Shown here: one piece after another, positions 23,601 to 33,755 of the stretch
Layout: each line of letters begins with the position of its first letter
Position numbering within the stretch: position 1 is the first letter of the stretch
Source of the DNA: Ophiocordyceps camponoti-saundersi (nom. inval.)
Lineage: Eukaryota; Ascomycota; Sordariomycetes; Hypocreales; Ophiocordycipitaceae
Length of the DNA: 64,000 bases
NCBI GenBank assembly: GCA_003339415.1
Contig: PDHQ01000053.1
Location: forward strand, 1-64,000
Reading direction: 5' to 3'
Program-made: the position numbers and the translations under genes
Notes under the pieces: generated by a model
The model's database searches: none
What the model saw: the letters and a program-made list of their open reading frames with translations, nothing else
What the model was told of the DNA's origin: nothing

Positions 23601-24010
23601 CGAGTCGATCAAGAGGTATTTTCTTCCCTCAGATCCTCGTGGGGTTTGACAAGCTTAATCTCCCTTTGGAAGGCTCTAAACTTCTCTCCTTCAAGAGGCT
23701 TGGTAAGCCTATCGGCGATCATACCGGAGGTCTCGATCTAGCCGATCTTGGTCCTTCCTGACTGGACCTCTTGCCTCAACCACTGTGAGTGGATATCAAC
23801 ATGCAGGAGCTTTATCTTCAGTTTCAGGCTTTCCTCCGTGATGAGCCTGATCGCTTGAAGGTTATCACAGAAGACGGTGATATCTTGTGAGGTTACAAAT
23901 TCGACCTCACTGCAAAGTCTCTCAAAGGCTCGGACTTCTTTGACCACATGAGACAAAGCCAGAAATTCAGCCTCTGTAGAAGACGTTGTGACTGTATCCT
24001 GCTTGAGCCT
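23600..24010 (-). pseudogene. Ty1/copia pol C-terminal fragment (RNase H end)
   Basis: The minus strand reads KQDTVTTSSTEAEFLALS (the copia RNase H STEAE box), then DNLQAIRL, WLRQEVQSGRTKIG and finally MIADRLTKPLEGEKF, the conserved copia pol tail, with a stop/frame change near 23,740. It is truncated at its 5' side at about 24,010, exactly where an unrelated repeat (24,013-24,045) begins. Not heavily RIP-mutated. Confidence 0.85.
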
Positions 24011-24012
24011 TG

Positions 24013-24045
24013 AAGAAGATGATAAAGATAGGGTGGATAAGGTCG
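24013..24045 (+). repeat. 33-bp direct repeat, copy 1
   Basis: AAGAAGATGATAAAGATAGG... is identical over 33 bp to 25,282-25,314, with weaker similarity continuing to CGTTCTG about 20 bp further on. Probably two pieces of the same LTR family. Confidence 0.85.
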
Positions 24046-24187
24046 GATTGTAGGTACGTTCTGTAACAATTGCCCACGAAAGAAAAAAATGCGCACGTCT
24101 CCGTGTGCGTTGGCAGACTGTTAGGCATCCTGCTTCGCTTAACTCGTAAGAGTCTACCCCCTTTTGGATGGACTGCTTGATATCCCT

Positions 24188-24262
24188 AAGAAAACGACCG
24201 GGCAGAAGAAGGAGAAGACGGCCGGGCAGAGGTAGAAGAAGGAAACGACCGGGCAAGCGAAG
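24188..24262. repeat. Short tandem repeat of an ACGACCGGGCA motif
   Basis: GAAAACGACCGGGCAGAAGA-type units occur three times, imperfectly, separated by GAAG-rich spacers. The unit length varies (about 30-35 bp). Confidence 0.5.
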
Positions 24263-24750
24263 ACCGTAAGACGGCTAGGTCTGCAATATCCCTACGGCGG
24301 CTTAATTCTTCGTCTTCGAGAAGAAGGGCAGCAAAGAATCACGGCTTCGCAAATGGAATACCGTAGGTAGGAAGCAGACGGCCGGAACCTATGCCTTCGT
24401 TTTCGATAAGGAGGTCTCGCAAGTCTACATATGTGCCGCCGCTATGTGCCGGGTCGGCTGATCGATGTGTTTGAGCCTCAGATAGGCTGTCGTCTTGTAT
24501 GTATGTGTGCTGCCGCCGTCTGTTGCTGATTGGCTAGGCTGGTTGATCGTAGCCAACCTTGTTGGACGGGGTGTCGATACTGCAGTATCAAAGGGTCCTG
24601 TGAAGGTGTGTATTCGCGATGCCTCTTCGTAGCCGTACAATGAACGAGGAATGAGAAGAGTGGAGAGGGGAGTCATGGGATCCGAAGGATCCCGTACAAA
24701 GGGACCAATGACTCGTGTACGCCGTACACACGATATGCCGGGGCTATGTA

Positions 24751-24786
24751 TGAAGCATCGTGAGTCGTGACGTTCACGATGCTTCA
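24751..24786. repeat. Perfect 13-bp hairpin
   Basis: TGAAGCATCGTGA (24,751-24,763) and its exact reverse complement TCACGATGCTTCA (24,774-24,786) are separated by a 10-nt loop. It lies in a non-coding stretch rich in CGTACGG motifs, in the interval between the two 33-bp direct repeats. Confidence 0.7.
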
Positions 24787-25281
24787 ACACTCGCAGTTTT
24801 TTCTTTGTGCAATGCCGTACGGCTTCTTCAGCAGGCGTACGGGATTGACAGGCGTCGACAGCTATCGTACGGTCGAGACCGTCATGTAGCGAGGACTGTC
24901 GTAGAGTGCAGAGTGTTATATGAGATCTGCCCAGGTGGTAAGGCATTCGCGCGGCAGGGAGGAGTTACTCGTGAAGAGGGCAAGGCGTCAGCTCCGTACG
25001 GTCGAGGGGAGTGCAGTCCTAAGGCTCGAGAGGTTCGTACGAGTCGAGGTTCGTGGTCGTAGTCGTAGCCGTGGTCGAAGGTGCGAGAAAGTGCGAGGCC
25101 GTTGGGCCCTGCCGTATCGTTCAGGCACTTGACGGCAAGTTGAAGAATCGTATCGTCGTCGGCCTGGTCTCGGAGGTCTTCCTCGAGTATATACATACAT
25201 ATGTAGGTAGTTGGGCCATTCTCCCAACGGCTGTTGTGGCCGCTGGGGTCGAATGAGTGAATTGCTACTATGTGAAACGGA

Positions 25282-25314
25282 AAGAAGATGATAAAGATAG
25301 GGTGGATAAGGTCG
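25282..25314 (+). repeat. 33-bp direct repeat, copy 2
   Basis: Identical to 24,013-24,045. It is followed by decayed retroelement coding fragments on the minus strand. Confidence 0.85.
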
Positions 25315-26009
25315 AGGAGGTCCTGGGTGCGTTCTGCACCAAAATGAGCAGCTAAAGGGTCGTCGTGGTAGAGTGATGGATAGCAATTCTTGCTTCATAG
25401 CCGGATCTTGCGGCACCACGGTTCGGTCCTTCTATCGGACGACACCGTTTGGGTCAACTGTCCACGGACCTTGCTTTCCCCGACGAGCCTCATCAAGCTC
25501 GGTGGCTTTTCGGCGTTGTAGCCGGAGGTCTTCGCCTTGATTGTATGGTCCTAGCTAGGCTAGGGGCGTCTTCGCCTGGACATATCCAGGTTGGCCAAGC
25601 TTCCTATGGTGAGTTTGACTCGGATTGATGACATCTTGTTAACGCAGTTTTCTATCCATTCGTTAAAATCGCCGCAGGCGAGTGATCGTCGGATGGAGTC
25701 TTATATATGTAAGTAGATCGATCTTCAGCTGAATAACCATCGTGATCTAGTTAGCGGAGTCTCAGGCTGCCCCGGCTTTACGGCGGAGTCTGGAGATCTA
25801 TCATCGAAAGTCGCCACCGCCGAGATAATGAAACAAGTCCGTGTTCTCTTTGCCCTGTGCTGTGCTCCGAGGTAGCGGTCGCCGTAGGAACTCGTACGCT
25901 GGCCAAATTCGACTGGCCACAACCACTCGTGATCGAACTCCGCCATCTTCACGTGTGAGGCAGGAGCCGATTCAATAGATTTGTGAAATCTTTGGATAGG
26001 TCGTCCCTC

Positions 26010-26245
26010 CTTAAACTTGACTATGACAATGGTCGCTGTCGTGTGCGAGGTGAAGAAGTGTCGAGGATATTATCCTCCCAAGTAAGTGAGAGTTGTTATC
26101 AGACTCGTCGAAGTCTTGCCCTGGAGCTTCATAATTATGTGGTCCTGGCGTGGCATGGGATATGCGTCTGGGACGGCCAAGCTGTTGAGGATTCGGAGAT
26201 CTGCTACCCATCGGTTCTTCATCTTGTGCCGGTAATAACATCCTA
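26010..26245 (-). pseudogene. LTR-retrotransposon reverse-transcriptase fragment
   Basis: The minus strand reads a KNRWVADLRILNSLAVPDAY-type block followed by MPRQDHIIMKLQGKTS, which corresponds to the RT core around the conserved DLR.LN and YP.PR motifs of Ty3/gypsy elements. A stop interrupts it after about 50 residues. It is out of order relative to the fragments at 26.6-27.5 kb, so this is a mosaic of truncated elements. Confidence 0.65.
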
Positions 26246-26619
26246 GGCCGTGAAGCGTTTCTTGTCGAATAATGCGAGGGCGATTTCTGGTCTAGTTCGA
26301 AATCGTTATAGTAAGAAGTTAATCTATAGTACCAGGCTCCCTGGCTGTATCAATGCGACGCGGTCCTCTATCGAGAGGTCGCCGGAGTACCATTCGGCGG
26401 CGGTCCCTCGGAGCAAGGATGGAAGGAGGTAGGTGAGCTTATTTGCGTCTTCCGGAACACGGTAGCTTGCTCGGTACAGGGCATCGTTGAAGCGTTCGAC
26501 GGACGTCTTGTTAAGTGAATATTTTCACTGCGGACTCGGCAGAGACTAAGGGCTCAGGAAGGATCCTTCAACTGCCTTGAGGCAGTCCAGTAGGTGATAC
26601 ATATTCTTTCTTAGAGAAA

Positions 26620-26990
26620 ACCGTGCCGCCTTCAACCCGGTCCATTATCTCCGAAATCAGGGGGAGAGGATAACGATTCTTCATCGTTACCTTGTTAAGT
26701 CCTCGGTAATCCACACCAAGTCGTAGTTCCTAAGAAAGAAGGGGCGCCGCCGGGGCTTTGGGATTCTCGTGTCTAACCTTTCCTTAGAGCGTTATCGAGG
26801 TATTCCCGAACTATGTTTAGTTCCGTCTGAGAAAGAGGGTAGATAGGACCCTATGATGGGACGGCGTCGTCGACAAGGTCGATTGCGTGGACTGCATCCT
26901 TCTTATTAGGAAGGTTCGAGGCTTTTGATTTGGAAAACACATCTTCGAAACCGGCGAGAGTCGGGGGTAGTTCGACCTCGGATACCGGTG
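26620..26990 (-). pseudogene. Ty3/gypsy RT N-terminal fragment
   Basis: The minus strand carries the gypsy RT lead-in: FEDVFSKSKASNLPNKKDAV, HAIDL, YGPIYPLS.TELN, EYLDNAL and a degenerate SPGGAPSF.. motif, with stops in between. The same block is seen, far more RIP-mutated, at about 58,540-58,860 on the right flank, so the two belong to the same gypsy family. Confidence 0.8.
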
Positions 26991-27364
26991 GAGGCTCCAG
27001 ATCTTCCTCATCCGCGAAAGAAGGTGGCATCGGGTCCAGGGACTGGTTCCGCAGAAGCAGAAAGGGGTGGTTATGGTCCGACCCTGCGAGATCCAAGTCG
27101 GGGCCGGAGTGTGTGTGTGTGTGTTTATTTAACGCCACAGAGTCGGGGCCGGAGTATCCGTAGGAGGCCTCGGATTCGATCGGCCCTGGCGAGGTCCACG
27201 GTGCTGTCACGGTGTCTAAAATAGCCGTGTGCACTCCTCCTTGGGTGTAAGAAGATGAAGATTCGTTGATGTACTGCTGGTCCTGGATGCACTGGTTGTA
27301 TGGTCTGGACGCCACCATCACTGGCTGTTGGTCTCCCAAACATCGAAGTCCGTCGTCCATCCGT

Positions 27365-27560
27365 TGACCTGTAACGACTGCACTCGGCGAGATTCTGATT
27401 GTGGACGCGAAAGAGTTGTTCAGCGAGAACTGCAGGGGCAGTACCGCCGCCACCCAGGGTTTCCCGGGGAATTCCGCTGTGAAGAAGCGCAAGGCGGATT
27501 TCCACGGTTTGGTTCCGCAATTCGGATAGCCCGTCCGTTCGAGGATGTCACGGCGTTAAT
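27365..27560 (-). pseudogene. Ty3/gypsy integrase C-terminal fragment
   Basis: The minus strand reads RFFTAEFPGKPWVAAVLPLQ, then FSLNNSFAST.RISPSAVVTGQRMDD, matching the end of the gypsy integrase core (the LNNS and SP...V.G.R motifs). It is fused upstream of the RT lead-in fragment, the reverse of the normal gag-PR-RT-RH-INT order. The join lies in a spacer that contains a GT microsatellite (27,109-27,124). Confidence 0.65.
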
Positions 27561-27740
27561 ATCAGAAGTTTAGAACCGAAGGCCGTCCATAACGTATTCC
27601 AGAAGGCTGATGTGAATTTTGGATGCCGGTCTGAGATGATGCGTGCCGGGAGACCCCAGTTCGCGTGCAGCAGTTGTCGTCATAGCGCCTGCGCCTATTC
27701 TTCTGTAGGAAGACGGAGATTGAGTCTGGATATTTCCGAA

Positions 27741-28310
27741 AAAGAAGCCCAGGGCCAGGGGGATATCCCCATCCGTTGGCATATAGATTGAGTTAGTATT
27801 CCTTAACGGGAGTCTTTATGCCCAATGCCTTTCTAGCAAAGAAGCCACGGGGCAGGGGGACATCCCCCAGAACATCCATCCGTCGGCATTTGGATGAAGT
27901 TAGTGTTCCTAAAGAGGTGTCTCCGTGCCCAGGGCCCTTCTGTTAGAGAACCCAAGGACTGGGGGGGAAATCCCCAGAACATCCATCCGTTGGCATATGT
28001 ATAAAGTTAGTAGTCCTTAGGGTGTGGCTTTATATCCAAGGCCCTTCTTGCAAAGAAGCCCAGGGCCAGGGGGACATCCCCCAGAACATCCATCCATTTG
28101 GACGTGGAAAAAGTCAATATCCCTTGCAAGATAGTATCGTACCCCAGGCATTCTTTTGAAGAAGCCCAGGGCGAAGGGGGATATCCCCAAAACATCCATC
28201 CGTGTGCACGTGGATAAAGTCAGTATCCCTTGCAAGATGGTATTGTGCCCCAGGCCTTCTTCGAAAGAAGGCCAGGGCCGGGGAACATGCCCCAAAACAT
28301 CCAACTGTAG
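27741..28310. repeat. Degenerate tandem repeat, six units of ~106 bp
   Basis: Units start at about 27,741, 27,838, 27,944, 28,052, 28,157 and 28,263 (spacings 97, 106, 108, 105, 106). Each begins with AAAGAAGCCCAGGGCCAGGG or close variants, continues GGACATCCCC..AACATCCATCCGT, then an A/T-rich middle (AAGTTAGT.TTCCTT or AAGTCAGTATCCCTT), and ends CCCAGGCC.TTCTT. The core GGGGATATCCCC is self-complementary. The period is not a multiple of three, so it is not coding. Confidence 0.85.
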
Positions 28311-29686
28311 GTCCGTAATTGAGCGTGCTATTCTCCGAAAGCGCTTTCTTACTTGTTGATGATGAGTTATGTATAGTCTGTAATAGACCTCGCTTTGTTG
28401 GGAGTATGCGCAGATGATAAGGAGTTTGCCGATGTTTGTGCCTGGTTTGGGGAGCAATCTTCATCCGAATTGACAAGTGCGCCGGCGGGGAAAAGCTGGA
28501 GAAGCAAGGCGGTTCCAATATCGGCGAAAGCTAGGTAGCGCAGGTGCCTATTGAAGTCGTATCCGACGCGACAAAGATGGGCTGTTTCGTTGTCTTAACC
28601 ATAGGCTTCCCTTTTTCGTCAGGAGGACTTGAGGTAGATACTTGTTGTGTCCCGTCGAGCACGCAGTATCTCCTGCAGCTCGGAGATAGTCGTTTGCTGT
28701 TGGCTGAGATGTGCTATGTTTGCCTGCTGCGTATAGTTGTTATCCCTTCTTGATGCTTGTTCAATGTAAAGGTCTTAGCCTCATTGTGGTCTGCAAGGAG
28801 CAGACTCTATTGATATGAACAAGTATGAAGAGAAAGAGAAAAGCGAGCAGCCCTCCCAATAGGTGTTGGCTCTTTGCGCGCGATCCAGTAGGTAGGGTTA
28901 GAATTGAGCCATTGGTATAAAGGTGTCGAGGGGCGCCAAGGTTGTTGAACCGAGAAGCCCGTTTATCTCGACTCTGGATTCCAAGTAGCAAATGCTTCAG
29001 TGAGTTGTCGGCTATACCCGCGCCTGGAACGGTGACACTGAGAGGCAAAGTCGAGGGCATCATTATTATGGTGGAAACTTGAGTTTTGTGCGGTGCTCGC
29101 GACGATGGCCATGTACATATGAAGGAGTTGTCGGCATTTGAAACTTTTGAGTCGTCGTGAGATGCAATTTGGGAAAAGGTTGGTTCAGATTCCGTCACAC
29201 TGGCACAGAGAGAAATTTTCTTTCCCCTTAGGGCACAGCGGACAGAACTTTGTCCCCCGTATCGCGGCATTATTCGACATCGGCGGGGCCGGGTTGCACA
29301 CGGCGCCCGAAGCCGGGGTTGTGATCCGGCATAGTGAGTCGACTTTGGCGAAATAACAGTAGAAAAGATGATGACTTGTTACGACTGAGACAGATGACGA
29401 TTGTTAGAGTGGCCATGGCGAGCAAGACTGCAAACGAAGCACATGGCAAAAAGACTACTGCAGGCCGCCGGGAACTGGGTGCAGCCTTGCAGGCGAAGTA
29501 ATCGATAATTGATTGGTTGGACTTGATAAGTCGACGTGGGGATCGTGGAGGGGGGCGGGGTCTAGCTTCAGAAAATCTCTCTCTTGTCCTCAATCCCCCT
29601 CTCTGTTCCTATATCCCTGTCTGCCTGTCGGTCCGTCTCGCAAGAGAAGCGGTGGCCAGAGAAGGAAGGGACAGAAAAACAATGCA
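28311..29686. other. Intergenic; URA5 promoter side; weak unsupported ORF
   Basis: A 169-codon minus-strand frame at 28,761-29,270 has a hydrophobic segment near its end (LLGGLLAFLFLFILVHI) but no recognised domain or splice context. It is not called as a gene. The ~250 bp before URA5 are CT/GA-rich. Confidence 0.4.
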
Positions 29687-30388
29687 ATGATGTCTCAGCT
29701 CCCCGCCTACAAGCGCGACTTTCTCAAGGCCGTTCTCGATGGCGGCGTCCTCAAATTCGGTCGTTTCGAACTAAAGTCCAAGAGGATATCGCCATACTTC
29801 TTCAACGCCGGCGAACTCCACACGGCGCGTCTAGCCGGCGCCGTGGCCTCCGCCTTCGCCCGGACGATCCTTGACGCCGGCGTGGAATTCGACGTCGTCT
29901 TCGGACCTGCCTACAAGGGCATACCGCTCTGCTCTGCCGTGACGATCAAGATCGGCGAGCTGGATCCGACCAAGCTCGACACCATATCCTACTCCTTTGA
30001 TCGCAAGGAGGCCAAGGACCACGGCGAAGGTGGAAATATCGTCGGCGCGTCGCTGCGTGGCAAGCGAGTGCTTATCGTCGACGACGTCATCACCGCTGGA
30101 ACGGCCAAGCGAGACGCTATCGATAAGATACGGCGCGAGGGTGGTGTCGTTGCCGCCATCGTCGTCGCTCTCGATCGCATGGAGAAGTTGCCGGCCGCGG
30201 ATGGCGGTGACGACGACGAATCCAAGCCTGGGCCCAGCGCTATCGGAGAACTAAGGCGGGAGTATGGCATCCCCATAGTGGCTATTCTGACGTTGGAGGA
30301 CATCATCGACGGCAGTAAAGACATGGCTGGTGCTGATGATGTCAAGCGAATGGAGGAGTATCGGCTCAAGTATCGGGCGACGGACTAG
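29687..30388 (+). CDS. URA5: Orotate phosphoribosyltransferase
   Basis: An intronless 233-aa protein that converts orotate and PRPP to orotidine 5'-phosphate, the fifth step of de novo UMP synthesis, in the cytosol as a dimer. Seen here are the N-terminal [19 protein letters not shown] segment, [24 protein letters not shown] (flexible catalytic loop with the K..H pair) and the PRPP-binding motif [17 protein letters not shown] at about residues 128-144. A short acidic insert, [13 protein letters not shown], near residue 170 lengthens a surface loop. There are two adjacent ATG codons (29,687 and 29,690). The open frame extends upstream but only as low-complexity leader. It stands alone between transposon debris on the left and a gene-poor stretch on the right. 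Confidence 0.96.
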   Translation: MMSQLPAYKRDFLKAVLDGGVLKFGRFELKSKRISPYFFNAGELHTARLAGAVASAFARTILDAGVEFDVVFGPAYKGIPLCSAVTIKIGELDPTKLDTISYSFDRKEAKDHGEGGNIVGASLRGKRVLIVDDVITAGTAKRDAIDKIRREGGVVAAIVVALDRMEKLPAADGGDDDESKPGPSAIGELRREYGIPIVAILTLEDIIDGSKDMAGADDVKRMEEYRLKYRATD

Positions 30389-33300
30389 CAAAAAGGATGA
30401 GGATTAATGTTTGCCACGCCCACTATTCTTCTTAGCCGCGCATGTTTCCAAGACGAGAACGACTTCTCCCTGACCGGGCAGACTATCCCACCCCAGCCGG
30501 CGCCGCCATACAGCTACGATACAAAGTTCTGGAGAGAAAAATGCCACTCATAGTCCTCAGATACCGTCTTCAATTGACCAGCGCGCGCGTCACGCTTTAG
30601 GTGGCCGCCAGGCCTAGCACGTCGGCATGGTAGTGCAGCGGCCTGTGACTCGCTGACCGATGCCAGTCGTCCCCTTATAGTGTTGGAAGGGGCCGGGTGT
30701 GACACACTCAGCCTCTCTCCCAGATGGTGCACAGCGCCGTGAGTTGATCTCGGCAGTCTAGTAGTAGAATGCACACAAGGTATTGTGGTCACTGGGTTGA
30801 TGTTGATGAAAATCGAGGTATTGAATGCACCGGAGTTGCCAATGATTAGGGGGTGGGGGTCTGTGTTCAGGTGCAAGGAGCCAACTGAAGGTAAAAGAGT
30901 AAATTGTCTCTGCCTGCTTCCCGGAGTCCCGCCTTGCGTTCCCTGAGAGATGATTATACCTATCTAGAACTCCCTTAGCCTCAATGACTGCCTCAAGCCA
31001 CCGAGGCATCGAATTCGTACGCAGATTATCTACAGAAACAGCGTTTCACGATGCCACCATGGCCCGATGGGAGACACATCCAAGCTTCGGGTTGGCCATT
31101 TGACGATGCTGTCCCCGGGAGACAGGCCGTGAATCGCCTCCTTTGTTGACTCGGGCTGCCACCACATTGGCGATGGCCTCATCTTGGCCGGCGGCGGAGG
31201 GGGTGGCAGCGGCTTTAACGGGCCCCGCAGTGGCAGGCGGAAGGAAGGGGGCTGAGGGAACGAATCCAGTAGAGCCTCGATGTCGGCCGAGGCCATCGTA
31301 GGGGTCGGCGGGGGGGAGGAGGTCATCGTGAGCGGCGTCATCGAACGCGGAAGCGGCATCATAGGGGGCGTCGGACACCAAGGCATCCTGTCGCCCCCCC
31401 CCTTGGCCCGGAGGCCAAGGAAGACGACCGTGGCGGTACCGGTAGCACACCACGGGTGACCAGAACCCACGAGTGAATAGCCCTCACAACACAGCAGGAC
31501 TGACAAGGTCGGCACTGAGGATGCATGGCTGTATTGACATACACGGCGGCGTAAGGGGTCGGCAGCGGCGGCGGGAACGACCGTGGCCAAGGAAGACCAT
31601 CGTGGCCAGCGATCATGAATGTAGGGCTCGAAGAACCCGGCAGTACTTGCAGGGAGGGCAGGATAGATGGCCCTGAGCCCAAGGAAGATCAAAATGGCCA
31701 AACCCTGCGACTTTTCCGGGTCCATGTGAAGTCGCATGGTTAATGTCGGTATTAGAGTCATAGTCGTAGACGTGGAACATCGCCTGAGTTATCCGCCTAG
31801 GTTGCTTCGCTTGCCGTAACTGAAACCTTTATATGAGGTCATCCTTGATACTGCCATTGCCATTGAGCGGCAGCTGTATTCGTACTTGTTGAAAGATGTC
31901 GAGAGCTTGCGTCCGATGAGCGTCCTAATTGACGCTGGCTATACCCGCGTATTGCTCCGATTCTGTCGCCTTGTCTCGTCGACAGTAGTATATCAAGTTC
32001 CCTCAGGTCTTCACCCACTTCTGCGCCGCACCCCTCAAAGCCTCCTGGCGAGCTTCGGCCGCCACGCCGGTGTCGAGCAAGGAATGAGGAATTATCCCAA
32101 GAACATGAACTCCATGCTCAAGGTTGAGCTCCTCGAGACTTCACCTTCGCCGACGCAGACCCAAGTCGAACAAAAACTCTCCCCGAAGAATCCCCTGACG
32201 ATGGCCAGGAGTTTTGGCCATGGTGAGCCGGAGATAAGGAAGCGCCTTCCATAAGCTTCAGAGCTGGCTTCAACCATCTCGAGATCGGCTTTGCCCTCGG
32301 TGCTCTTGAAGAATGCCCAGTGATTGGACCTCTCGCCGTTGGAACTGTCGTCGGAACTATCGCCGATAGAACCGACGCCGTCCGCCTTGCAATCGTCCTC
32401 CTCGAAATGGATACCCTTTTTGTCTTTCTGACGTGTGTGTAGAGTAGTGGAGTGATTTGAAGTTTGAGTGTTGTGATGGTTATCTTGTGGAACTGTGAAG
32501 TTGTTGAAAAAAACGTGAGACTTGGAAAATTTATTCAAGTACAGGGAAAACAGCCGCTGCCAGGGCCGGCTTAAACTCCTCACGGAGTAGCGGCCTGTTG
32601 GTTTGGCCCTGGCAGCGTGTTAGCTTAATGGTGGACGTCCATCTGTTAAGACAGCATCGGAAATCCGATGTAATCCAATGGCGCTGTGTATTGAGCATCC
32701 AGGTTATAAGTAGAAGTCCCTGTGTTCCGGGACGTATGTAAGTTATAGTTGTTTTATTTTACCGATGGTTATGATCTGGGTTGTAAGATGTTGCCTGGTG
32801 TAATTTCGGCATCTTCTTTGTGGTTTGGGGGCTAGGTAGGGACGTTTTGTCGTTTCAGTATTCTTAAGCACATCTGATTAATAGAGGAAGTCATCGTATT
32901 TCGCTGTTTGCACTAAAAGCGGGTGCAGAGACGGTGATGATGATGTGCAGGAGACATGCTGCCGTCCGTCGGTAACTTATTGGCGGCACGATAGGGCAGT
33001 CGAATTGACAGCAGGCGCTAGAGCATGTCTCAAACTTGGCAGACGTCGATAGTTCTCCCGTAATTTCGCTGGTTGGCGGCGGGTCGGGACACCGAGCACG
33101 ATGACTCGAGTGATATCATGACAACGGCCCGACAGATTTTTCATCCGATCAAGACCTCGGCACTGAGCAGTCGTGATGTTAGAAAGTAAAACTGGTGTCA
33201 ACGGCGGTAAAGGATGTCCTTCTGAGGATACATACTGCCCATGTCAAGTCATGATGTTGTCCGCTCGCTCTGACGGCTGAAACTGGAAACGGGCCACACA

Positions 33301-33755
33301 GAGAACGGTGAGGACGAGGAAATTTTCCAGTTCTAAAGGTTCCGAGGGGTTATAAGAGTTCAGAGTTTGCAGCTTATATAATATAATGCAGCTTTTACGA
33401 CATCCGACCATGATCCCGTTGCAACAACAAGTATCCGTAGCACTGCACAAAGTAGGTGGTATCCCTGTAGATAGGTATGTTGCAATACGAACAGGGAGCG
33501 CCCCTCAAGGTTCACGGTAGTACTGAAAGAGTATTCCGGGCATACATTCTCCGTACATACATGGGCATCAAGACGGTACTACATACCTAGGTAGGTAGGT
33601 ACTAGGCAACAACATGAACATGATGCCATTGCCAGATCAGCCAGTAAAATAAACGCCTTCCCCCCCTCTATGTATGTAGGTATGAGTATGTATGTTACCC
33701 TCCAAATGCCTCAAAGTCCAACCAATGAATCCTACCTCCTTATCGGCACTCTGCT
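30389..33755. other. Gene-poor region, no gene supported
   Basis: Frames at 31,030-31,761 (-), 31,886-32,254 (+) and 32,092-32,583 (-) have no recognised domain, and the last two overlap each other. In 31,400-31,700 the motif CCAAGGAAGA recurs three times (about 31,417, 31,588 and 31,679), suggesting decayed repeat DNA. At 32,556-32,616 a perfect 12-bp inverted repeat (GCTGCCAGGGCC / GGCCCTGGCAGC) flanks a 37-nt spacer. GTAGGTAGG-type microsatellite near 33,590. Confidence 0.45.

Noticed and set aside
28761..29270. 169-codon minus-strand ORF with a hydrophobic segment
   Set aside because: No homology that I recognise, no leader, and it lies in transposon-rich surroundings; too weak to call.
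31886..32583. Overlapping opposite-strand ORFs of 122 and 163 codons
   Set aside because: They cannot both be genes and neither has supporting features.
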